Origin: Halobacteriales archaeon QH_10_70_21
GTDB taxonomy: Archaea; Halobacteriota; Halobacteria; Halobacteriales; Haloarculaceae
Direction of reading: 5' to 3'
NCBI GenBank assembly: GCA_003021325.1
Contig: PXQM01000067.1
Location: forward strand, 34,578 to 42,443
Length of the DNA stretch: 7,866 bases
The position numbers were made by a program, and so were the translations under genes. Numbering within the stretch: position 1 is the stretch's first letter; every line of letters starts with the position of its first letter. The notes below the pieces were generated by a model that saw only the letters and a list, made by a program, of their open reading frames with translations, made no database searches and had not been told where the DNA came from. This document shows, one piece after another, positions 1-5,370 of this stretch.

Positions 1-275
1 GCCTGCGAGGGGCCGTGGACGTGGTCGGTGTGCTCGTGGGTCGCGAGGACGGCGTCGGCCGCCTCGACGTCGGCCGGGTCGAACGGGACGGGGATCATGC
101 GCACGGTCCGCGGCGGGTCGCCGGTCCCGAGGTACGGGTCGATGAGGACGGTCGTCCCGTCGGCGGCCTTCAGGGTGACGCCGTTGCAGCCGAGGTACCA
201 CAGCCGGACGCCGTCGGGGTCCGCGTCGGCGACGGCGGTCGGGAGCCAGTCGCCCCAGTCGGAGTGAACGGTCAT
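1..275 (-). CDS. UlaG-like metallo-beta-lactamase-fold hydrolase (5' part only)
   Basis: The first 91 residues are present; the gene continues past base 1. The ATG is at 275-273. Residues 6-10 (DWGDW), 26-35 (WYLGCNGVTL), 45-50 (IDPYLG) and the metal-binding motif HEHTDH at residues 80-85 follow the order seen in E. coli UlaG (L-ascorbate-6-phosphate lactonase), which has EWGSWL, WWLGCTG, GTG and ATHDHNDH in the same places. Family members use two or one bound metal ions (Zn or Mn) to hydrolyse lactones or phosphoesters in the cytoplasm. The substrate here is unknown: ascorbate use is not expected in haloarchaea, so UlaG is a family label and not a function. It is divergent from the amidotransferase, with 114 bp between the two starts. 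I am sure of the fold and unsure of the reaction. Confidence 0.88.
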   Translation of the reverse strand, partial: MTVHSDWGDWLPTAVADADPDGVRLWYLGCNGVTLKAADGTTVLIDPYLGTGDPPRTVRMIPVPFDPADVEAADAVLATHEHTDHVHGPSQ

Positions 276-298
276 GGACGGTGGTGGCGCGCCGGGCG

Positions 299-306
299 CA
301 AAAAGG
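299..306 (-). promoter_or_regulatory. TATA-like element of the UlaG-like gene
   Basis: On the minus strand a T5 run (bases 304-300) lies 25 to 29 bases before the ATG at 275. This is the spacing expected for a leaderless haloarchaeal transcript. The element is a plain T-run, so the call rests on position. No comparable element was seen for the divergent amidotransferase; the only AT-leaning stretch before it is GGAAAGTTCGTT around 354-365. Confidence 0.4.
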
Positions 307-389
307 CTCGCGGTCCGGCCGGGGCGACCCCCTTTGTGAACTCGACACGGTCTGGAAAGTTCGTTGCGGCCCGGCGGGACACCGCGAGC

Positions 390-1316
390 ATGTGCCGGTT
401 CATGGCCTACCACGGCCCGCCGATACAGCTCGAGGAGCTGCTCTACCAGCCGGACCACTCCATCATCAAGCAGTCGACGGATGCCGAGGAGCGGTCGGAG
501 CCGCTGAACGGCGACCGGTGGGGAGTAGGGTGGTACGAGCCCGAGATGACCCCCGAGCCGGCCGTCTACCGCGAGGTCCGACCCGCCGAACGACGAGAAC
601 ATGCGACGCGTGAGCCCGGTCGTCGAGACGCCGCTATACTTCGCCCACGTCAGGACCGCCAGCCCCGGGCTGGCCGTCCACCAGCTCAACTGCCACCCGT
701 TCCCCGACGGCCAGCACACCCTCGAGGATAGCCGTCACCGGGGGGAGATAGCGGAGGGCCGCCAGGAGCTCATGTTCATGCACAACGGTGGCCTCGGCGC
801 TTACCAGGAGGTCGTCCGTCGCCTCCAGGACGAACTGGAGCGGGAGACGTACCTCGGCATCCGGGGGACGACCGACAGCGAGCACGCCTTCGCCGTGGTT
901 CAGGAGCGACTCGGCGAGGCCGTCGTCGAGCCGGAGCCATCCGACCTCGCGGCGGCCGTCCGCGACGGCCTCGAGTGCCTCGAGGGTCTCAAACACGAGG
1001 TCGGAGCCGCCGAGGAGACGACGTGGGCGAACTTCTGTCTCACCGACGGTGAGTCGATCATCGCGACGCGGTACGCGAGCCCGGCCGACGCGACAGCACA
1101 GAGCCTCTACGTCGGTGAGGCCGGCTCCTTTGTCGCCGGCGACGGCGCGTTCGTCGGAACGCCCGACCCAGAGGGCGACGCGGCGACCATCGTCGCCAGC
1201 GAACCGCTCTTCGAGGACGACCGCGTCTGGCGGGCCGTCCCGCGGAACCACCTCGTGACCGTCGGACCGGACGGCGAGACGGGGTCGAGCCGCTCGACCT
1301 CGACGTCCCGGCCTGA
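390..1316 (+). pseudogene. Class II glutamine amidotransferase, YafJ/EgtC-like, frame broken twice
   Basis: The start at 390 gives MCRFMAYHGP. Cys2 is the N-terminal nucleophile once Met is removed, which fixes the start. Family landmarks follow: GDRWGVGWY, FAHVRTAS, NCHPF, LMFMHNGG and TTDSEHAF. They lie in two frames. The first runs to about base 588 (VYREVRPA); the second begins with NDENMRRVS at about 589. The family usually has P-x-W-x-D-x-N here, and restoring two bases (TG) before GAACGAC would rebuild AWNDEN. A second break sits at the G4 run 1281-1284. One more G would give VEPLDLDVPA with a stop at 1314-1316, whereas the literal frame runs on to 1398 as a Ser/Arg/Thr-rich tail typical of out-of-frame haloarchaeal DNA. 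A 22-residue stretch lies between HPF and MFMHNG (703-768). Members hydrolyse glutamine or a gamma-glutamyl bond; the substrate is unknown here. It could be a decayed gene or an intact gene with sequence errors. Confidence 0.8.
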
Positions 1317-1410
1317 TACGGACCGTCGCGACGATGGGCCGGTCATCGCAGACGCGCCACCGGCGACGACCGATAAAGGACTACAGCAATCCGTGTGAGG
1401 TGCCGTCGGG

Positions 1411-2316
1411 CTACAGCACCCGCTCGCCGAAGCCGTTGCCGAGCAGGTCGACCGCCAGCTCCGCCGTCCGGTTGTGGGTGTCGAGGATGGGGTTCACCTC
1501 GACGACGTCCATCGACCGGATGGCGTCCATCCGGCGGTCGACGTGGTCCATCGCAGTGTGTGCCTCGCGGTAGGTGATGCCCCCCCGGACCGGCGTCCCG
1601 ACACCGGGCGCCTCGTCCGGGTCGACGAGGTCCATGTCGAAGCTGACGTGGACCCCATCGGTGCCGTCGGTCGCGACCTCGAAGGCCTCCGCGCAGACGT
1701 CGGCGAAGCCGCGCTCGTCGATTTCGCCCATCGTGTACGTCGTGACGTCGCTGTCGTTGATGCGCACCCGCTCCTCGTCGTCGATGGAGCGCAACCCGAC
1801 CAGTGCGACGTTCTCCTCGCTGACGTTGGGGGCGTGGGCCCACTCGCGGCCCTCGAAGTAGCCGTAGCCCAGAAGCGCCGCCAGCGGCATCCCGTGGACG
1901 TTGCCGCTCGGGGTCGTCGTGGGGGTGTTGAAGTCGCCGTGGGCGTCGAACCAGACGACGCCGGTCGAGCCCGCCGTCGCCGATCCGCCGACCGACCCGA
2001 TTGCTATCGAGTGGTCGCCGCCGAGCACGAGCGGCACCGCGCCGTCCTCGAGTGCGGTCTCGACCTCGCTCCGGATGGCCCGCGAGACCGACGCGGTCTC
2101 CTCGAGGTACTTCGCCCGACCCGCCGGCGGTGCTCCGGCGTCGGGGTCGCGGGTTTCCGCCGGCGGCACCGGCACGTTCCCCGCGTCGGTCACCGCGTGT
2201 CCGAGGCTCTCGAGCCTGTCGTCCAGTCCGGCGTACCGAACCGCCGACGGTCCCATGTCGACTCCCCGCCTGTCGGCGCCGAGGTCCATCGGCGCCCCGA
2301 TTACTCGAAGCTCCAT
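1411..2316 (-). CDS. rocF: Arginase (L-arginine amidinohydrolase)
   Basis: A 301-residue cytoplasmic ureohydrolase that splits arginine into ornithine and urea with a two-manganese centre. All metal ligands are visible: His102 in GGDHS, Asp124/His126/Asp128 in DAHGD, and Asp227/Asp229 in SFDMD. The catalytic His141 (NVHGMP) and Glu273 (VEVNP) are present. Arginine-specific contacts match human arginase I: Asn130, Ser137, Asn139, and the acidic pair Asp179/Glu182 in the RSIDDEE loop. This favours arginase over agmatinase. Length is normal, and the ATG gives the standard N-terminus with GAPMDLG at 8-14. It is convergent with the amidotransferase gene and lies 82 bp downstream of the ylbF-like gene on the same strand. 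A TATA-like element of its own suggests separate transcription. It would supply arginine catabolism or feed ornithine to proline/glutamate. Confidence 0.95.
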   Translation of the reverse strand: MELRVIGAPMDLGADRRGVDMGPSAVRYAGLDDRLESLGHAVTDAGNVPVPPAETRDPDAGAPPAGRAKYLEETASVSRAIRSEVETALEDGAVPLVLGGDHSIAIGSVGGSATAGSTGVVWFDAHGDFNTPTTTPSGNVHGMPLAALLGYGYFEGREWAHAPNVSEENVALVGLRSIDDEERVRINDSDVTTYTMGEIDERGFADVCAEAFEVATDGTDGVHVSFDMDLVDPDEAPGVGTPVRGGITYREAHTAMDHVDRRMDAIRSMDVVEVNPILDTHNRTAELAVDLLGNGFGERVL

Positions 2317-2339
2317 GCGCGTGGGTACCGAGGGACGCG

Positions 2340-2347
2340 CGATAAAC
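2340..2347 (-). promoter_or_regulatory. TATA-like element of the arginase gene
   Basis: The minus strand reads GAGTTTATCG here, with TTTATC at bases 2346-2341, that is 30 to 25 bases before the arginase ATG. Composition and spacing fit a leaderless haloarchaeal promoter. It lies in the 82-bp gap after the ylbF-like gene and is the only AT-rich block in that gap. Confidence 0.55.
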
Positions 2348-2398
2348 TCCGTGGCCGACGGGAGGGCGTCGGGCGGCGCTCTCGGACGGCCGGCGTCG

Positions 2399-2794
2399 TC
2401 AGTCCTCGCAGCAGCCGCCGGCGGTCTGGCCGAAGTCGACCGCGAGCGGCTCGGAGACCAGCTCGTTGAGCTCCTGGAGCCGCAGTTCGACCTCCGACTG
2501 GGCCTCGAGGAACTCGGACATCTTGGGCTGCTCGTGGAGCTCCTGCTGGGTGCGCTGGAGCTCGCGGAGGTCCTCGTTGGTGGCCTCGCCGGCCTGGCGG
2601 GCCATCATGAACTCCTCGCGGAGCCGTTCGAAGGCCCGTATCTCCTCCTGCAGTTCCGCGTCGTCCTCGACGGCCGCCTTGGCCTCGAGGTAGTCCTGGT
2701 AGACGGGGAGGTCGGTGATGGCGTTGCCCAGCTCCCTCGCCAACTCGTCCACGTCGTCGGTGAGGTCGGTCTCATCGTGGGTCTCGACGCTCAT
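2399..2794 (-). CDS. YlbF-family protein with C-terminal Cys-Cys
   Basis: A 131-residue acidic, almost wholly helical protein. Helices predicted by eye cover residues 13-28, 31-68 (LPVYQDYLEAKAAVEDD and on), 72-90 and 91-114, followed by the tail VDFGQTAGGCCED with Cys128 and Cys129. The L-x-x-x-x-x-Y-x-x-Y/F-x-x-A-K-x-x-V-x-x-D pattern at 22-45 and KMSEFLEAQSEVE at 91-103 are typical of the YlbF/YmcA (Com_YlbF) family. In Bacillus, YlbF works with YmcA and YaaT as an RNase Y specificity complex, and C-terminal cysteines take part in Fe-S binding. That complex is not known in haloarchaea, so the role here is open: a soluble helical adaptor or regulator, possibly binding a metal or cluster through the CC tail. 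It lies upstream of arginase on the same strand. Confidence 0.83.
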   Translation of the reverse strand: MSVETHDETDLTDDVDELARELGNAITDLPVYQDYLEAKAAVEDDAELQEEIRAFERLREEFMMARQAGEATNEDLRELQRTQQELHEQPKMSEFLEAQSEVELRLQELNELVSEPLAVDFGQTAGGCCED

Positions 2795-2815
2795 TGGCGT
2801 CCGTAGGAGCCTCGA

Positions 2816-2825
2816 ACCTAAAATG
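2816..2825 (-). promoter_or_regulatory. TATA-like element of the ylbF-like gene
   Basis: The minus strand reads CATTTTAGG, with ATTTTAGG at 2824-2817, 30 to 23 bases before the ATG at 2794. The position fits a leaderless transcript. The same T-run lies 27 bases past the stop of the upstream surface-protein gene, so it could also help end that transcript. Confidence 0.5.
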
Positions 2826-2851
2826 CTGCCGGATAGCCGGTGGGCAGGCCG

Positions 2852-3880
2852 TCAGCCGCCGACGGTCTCGCGGGCCCGGCGTGCGACCACGACCATCACG
2901 ATAATCGTGAGCAACAGGAGCAGCCACGCCGGGAGGGCGCCTCCGGCCAGAGCGCCGACTGCCGCGAACTCGCTGCTGTCGTCGGCCGCCCCCGCCCGGA
3001 CCGGCGTCGGGGTGGGGTCGTTCTCGGCGGCGTCCGGGTCGTCACCGGCCTCGTCGTCCGAACCGTCATCGACCGACTTCTGTGGCGCCTCGGTTTCGTC
3101 GGGCGTGCCGGGGTCCCTCGGGTCGGCCGCGTCGCCGTCATACCCATCGTCGGTCGACGGGTCGACGTCATCACGGCCATCGTCCTCGTTGGTGGTCTCC
3201 TCACCGTCGTCGGTGCTGGCACTACCTTCGTCAGTACCGGGGTCGCCGCCATCACTACCTGTCCCATCGCCCGTGTCACCATCTCCAGTGTCTCCATCTC
3301 CGGCGTCTCCATCGTCGCCACTTCCGGTGCTTCCGTCGCCAGAGTTCTCGTCATCACCACTGCCGGCGTCTCCATCTCCGGAGTCTCCATCACCGGTGTC
3401 TTCATCTCCAGCGTTCTCGTTATCGCCACTCCCGGCCTCCCCAGCTCCGGAGTCCCCCTCATCGCCACTCCCGGAGTCTCCATCTCCGGTGTTTCCACGG
3501 TCCCCTTCGCCGTCGGACTCATCCGAGCCGTCATCCTGCTCGTCTCCCTCGCCATCGTCGGAGTCCTTGCTGCCGTCGTCCTCCGACGATTCATTCCCGT
3601 CACCGGGGTCTCCTTCGTCTGAATCGTCCTCCTTGACGTCTTCGTCGCCGGCCTCCGATTCGTCGTTATCCGACTGGTCCGGAGCGTCGTCGCCGTGCTC
3701 GGTGCCATCGGTCGGTCGACATTCGCCCCCGTGTTTCCGCGAGGCGTTGTTGACGCCGTCGCTCTGCCCGGGGTTCGATGCGTCGTATCCGCACGAGTCG
3801 TTGCCGGGGCCGTTGTCCCCGCTGGCCGCCGCGGCGGGAGCCATCGCCAGCGTGGATAGCGTAACTGCGGCGGCGACCAC
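2852..3880 (-). CDS. Secreted, C-terminally anchored, acidic Gly/Asp/Ser-rich surface protein
   Basis: The intact frame begins at GTG 3880 and encodes 342 residues. Residues 1-19 are hydrophobic and end AAAASG, like the core and cleavage site of a Sec signal peptide. Residues 20-60 hold two cysteines (Cys30, Cys54) and may form a small disulfide loop. Residues 61-290 are low-complexity Asp/Glu/Gly/Ser, with a GDG/SGD-periodic core at 128-213. A TPTP stretch (290-292) precedes a membrane helix at 317-333 and the basic stop-transfer ARRARE. It is probably displayed on the cell surface on a long, highly charged stalk. The GTG start leaves no basic n-region. An ATG at 3918 in another frame gives MGERTKPIR, and one added base near 3889-3892 would join it to AVLVVAAAV, making a proper signal peptide of about 355 residues total. 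The true start is therefore probably 3918 with a frameshift. No function can be assigned. Confidence 0.7.
   Translation of the reverse strand: MVAAAVTLSTLAMAPAAAASGDNGPGNDSCGYDASNPGQSDGVNNASRKHGGECRPTDGTEHGDDAPDQSDNDESEAGDEDVKEDDSDEGDPGDGNESSEDDGSKDSDDGEGDEQDDGSDESDGEGDRGNTGDGDSGSGDEGDSGAGEAGSGDNENAGDEDTGDGDSGDGDAGSGDDENSGDGSTGSGDDGDAGDGDTGDGDTGDGTGSDGGDPGTDEGSASTDDGEETTNEDDGRDDVDPSTDDGYDGDAADPRDPGTPDETEAPQKSVDDGSDDEAGDDPDAAENDPTPTPVRAGAADDSSEFAAVGALAGGALPAWLLLLLTIIVMVVVARRARETVGG
3242..3499 (-). repeat. Degenerate short repeats coding for a Gly-Asp-Ser tract
   Basis: Inside the surface-protein gene, residues 128-213 repeat short units such as GDGD, TGDGD and SGDDEN. At the DNA level the plus-strand 13-mer TCTCCATCTCCGG occurs exactly at 3291, 3369 and 3477, and many partial copies lie between. 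The spacings (78 and 108 bases) are multiples of 6, as expected if the tract grew by duplicating hexamer-sized Gly-Asp units. The tract is prone to length change and to assembly error. Confidence 0.75.
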
Positions 3881-3978
3881 AAGGACGGCTCACGGATTGG
3901 TTTCGTTCTCTCCCCCATACTAGGTCACGGGCGAACGAAGCACACTCAGGGGCTTTGCAAACGGCCCGTTGAACCATG

Positions 3979-3986
3979 TTAAACGA
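3979..3986 (-). promoter_or_regulatory. Possible TATA element for the surface-protein gene
   Basis: The minus strand reads CGTTTAAC at 3986-3979. A start site about 26 bases on would fall near 3955, giving a leader of about 35 bases to the ATG at 3918. A second AT-rich block (TATTATCA, 3996-3989) is adjacent. Neither candidate start of this gene (3918 or 3880) has an AT-rich element at the leaderless distance and neither has a clear Shine-Dalgarno sequence, so this gene differs from its neighbours in layout. Confidence 0.3.
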
Positions 3987-4007
3987 CTGATAATACCTCG
4001 TCGTACT

Positions 4008-4034
4008 GACCGTTTATCGAGCTCTCGAACGGTC
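4008..4034. promoter_or_regulatory. Spaced inverted repeat, possible operator
   Basis: GACCGTT (4008-4014) and AACGGTC (4028-4034) are exact inverted 7-mers with 13 bases between them. Arm centres are 20 bp apart, about two helical turns, as expected for a dimeric regulator on one DNA face. The repeat ends 5 bp before the palindromic GTTATAAC at 4039, so a bound protein would sit beside the transcription-factor-B site. A third palindrome built on the same core, AACGG-C-CCGTT, lies at 3960-3970. No regulator is identified. Confidence 0.4.
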
Positions 4035-4038
4035 GAAA

Positions 4039-4046
4039 GTTATAAC
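4039..4046 (+). promoter_or_regulatory. Palindromic TATA element, target unclear
   Basis: GTTATAAC is a perfect 8-bp palindrome and the strongest TATA-like word in the divergent gap, preceded by the purine-rich CGAAA that fits a TFB recognition element for plus-strand transcription. The expected start is near 4069. No protein gene begins there; dph2 starts 120 bases later and has its own TATA-like element. The product may be a small RNA or an alternative long dph2 leader. Being symmetric, it could also fire toward the surface-protein gene. Confidence 0.35.
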
Positions 4047-4081
4047 CGCAAGCTTTGTTCCATGCACTTTCGTATGGTGAC

Positions 4082-4103
4082 GGGCCGCCGGAATCGTCGG
4101 CCC
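4082..4103 (+). other. Hairpin downstream of the palindromic TATA element
   Basis: GGGCCG (4082-4087) pairs with CGGCCC (4098-4103). After one C/T mismatch, C4089-G4096 and G4090-C4095 close a GAAT tetraloop. The stem would lie 13 bases after the start predicted from GTTATAAC. No T-run follows it, so it does not look like a terminator. It may be the 5' structure of a small RNA or of an extended dph2 leader, or it may be chance in G+C-rich DNA. Confidence 0.3.
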
Positions 4104-4157
4104 CAATCAAGGACCTCAGACGGTACGTGAGCCGGTTCGCACGTCCGAAGCGCGCAC

Positions 4158-4165
4158 GTTTTATG
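4158..4165 (+). promoter_or_regulatory. TATA-like element of dph2
   Basis: CACGTTTTATGCC holds TTTTAT at 4159-4164, 30 to 25 bases before the dph2 ATG. This matches the leaderless promoter layout. It lies at the dph2 end of the 270-bp divergent gap (3919-4188), whose other contents are given in the entries at 3979, 4008, 4039 and 4082. Confidence 0.6.
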
Positions 4166-4188
4166 CCGCGGCGAACAATCGAGGGACA

Positions 4189-5235
4189 ATGAGTCAGGAA
4201 TCGGACACCGAGTACACCGAGGGGGACCTCCGGAACACCGGGATGTCGCTGAAGCACGACCGGACGTGGGACTACGAACTCGACCGCATCGTCGAGGCGG
4301 TCGCCGAGCGGGACGCCTCGACGGTCGGACTGCAGTTCCCCGAGGGGCTGAAGCGGCGGGGCCCGCGCGTCGCCGACGACCTCCGGACGGAGTTGCCCGG
4401 AAGCGTCGACGTGATGATATCCGGCAAGCCCTGCTACGGTGCCTGCGACCTCGACACCTACCTGATGCGCCGGACGGATGTCTTCGTCCACTTCGGCCAC
4501 TCCCCGATGAAGGAATCGGACAGGATAATCTACGTTCCGCTGTTCTCCAACGTCGACGTGGCGCCCATCATGGAGGAGTCGCTCTCGGAGCTGCCGGACC
4601 CCGGCGCCGAGGCGGAGCCGGCCGTCGGCCTCGTCACGACCGCCCAGCACATGAACAAGTTATGCCTCGAGGAGCGCGGCTTCGCGGTCGAGACCCGTCG
4701 TGGCGACGAGCGGCTGACCCACGAGGGGCAGGTGCTGGGTTGCAACTACGCCTCGGCAGACGTCGACGCCGACACCGTCCTCTACGTCGGCGGTGGGAAG
4801 TTCCACCCGCTCGGGCTGGCGATGGAGCATCCCGACAAGAAGGTCGTCATCGCCGACCCCGTCAACAACGTCGTCACCATCGCCGACACGGAGAAGTTCA
4901 TGAAGCAGCGGTACGGCGCGGTCCACAGGGCGATGGACGCCGAGGAGTGGGGCGTCATCTTCTGCACGAAGATCGGCCAGGGCCGCTGGGAGACCGCCCA
5001 GGAGATCGTCCGCGAGAACGAGGACGCCTACCTCATCACGATGGACGAGGTGACGCCCGGCCGGCTGACGAACTTCGGGCTGGACGCCTACGTCAACACG
5101 GGCTGTCCGCGCATCACGACCGACGACGGCCCGCAGTTCAAGCAGCCGATGTTGACCCCCCAGGAGTACCGCATCGCCGTCGGCGAGGAGCCCCTCGAGG
5201 CCCTGGAGTTCGACACGTTCCACGGCACCTGGTGA
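4189..5235 (+). CDS. dph2: Diphthamide synthase subunit Dph2 (2-(3-amino-3-carboxypropyl)histidine synthase)
   Basis: A 348-residue cytoplasmic enzyme. Archaeal Dph2 homodimers use an unusual 4Fe-4S cluster and S-adenosylmethionine to make a 3-amino-3-carboxypropyl radical. The radical adds to the target histidine of elongation factor aEF2, the first step of diphthamide synthesis. The three cluster cysteines, one per domain, are visible: Cys86 (CYGACDLD), Cys185 (VLGCNY) and Cys306 (NTGCPRI). Spacings of 99 and 121 resemble the 104 and 124 of Pyrococcus horikoshii Cys59/163/287. Other family blocks are LQFPEGLKRR (48-57), VHFGHSPM (100-107), YVGGGKFHPLGL (199-210) and DEVTPGRL (286-293). Length is normal, with about 20 extra acidic N-terminal residues. 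The start is supported by the TATA-like element 25-30 bases upstream. It is the first of four plus-strand genes and ends 135 bp before the next one. The chemistry is well established for the family; activity here is inferred. Confidence 0.96.
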   Translation: MSQESDTEYTEGDLRNTGMSLKHDRTWDYELDRIVEAVAERDASTVGLQFPEGLKRRGPRVADDLRTELPGSVDVMISGKPCYGACDLDTYLMRRTDVFVHFGHSPMKESDRIIYVPLFSNVDVAPIMEESLSELPDPGAEAEPAVGLVTTAQHMNKLCLEERGFAVETRRGDERLTHEGQVLGCNYASADVDADTVLYVGGGKFHPLGLAMEHPDKKVVIADPVNNVVTIADTEKFMKQRYGAVHRAMDAEEWGVIFCTKIGQGRWETAQEIVRENEDAYLITMDEVTPGRLTNFGLDAYVNTGCPRITTDDGPQFKQPMLTPQEYRIAVGEEPLEALEFDTFHGTW

Positions 5236-5338
5236 CAGGCTGGGGCGCCAGGTTCCGCCGCCCGCTCCCGTCGGTCGCCCCGTCGAGGGCGGGGCTCGGC
5301 GCCTGCGGTTCGGTAAAAACGCGTCCAACCCCATCGTT

Positions 5339-5348
5339 ATTTATTATA
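5339..5348 (+). promoter_or_regulatory. TATA-like element of the polytopic membrane protein gene
   Basis: GTTATTTATTATAC carries TTTATT at 5340-5345, 31 to 26 bases before the ATG at 5371. It is the most AT-rich block of the plus-strand cluster and argues that the gene has its own leaderless transcript. The preceding 100 bases after dph2 are G+C-rich. They contain only a possible stem (GCCCCG 5277-5282 with CGGGGC 5290-5295) and no T-run terminator. Confidence 0.6.
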
Positions 5349-5370
5349 CGGCAGCCACGGTAACCCGGAT

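Noticed and set aside
2715..3923. Long plus-strand open frame rich in Ser and Pro opposite the surface-protein gene
   Set aside because: It is the mirror of the Gly/Asp/Ser repeat on the other strand and of part of the ylbF-like gene. It has no family features, and the minus-strand reading has a signal peptide and an anchor.
3666..3977. Minus-strand frame starting at ATG 3977 (MVQRAVCKAPEC)
   Set aside because: It soon becomes Arg-rich, overlaps the surface-protein gene in another frame, and has no TATA at the proper distance.
4074..4130. 18-codon frame MVTGRRNRRPQSRTSDGT after the orphan promoter
   Set aside because: The peptide is strongly basic, unlike haloarchaeal proteins, and overlaps the hairpin. 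It has no independent support.
5276..5295. Stem after dph2 as a terminator
   Set aside because: No T-run follows, and archaeal termination usually depends on T-tracts. Stems this short arise by chance in such G+C-rich DNA.
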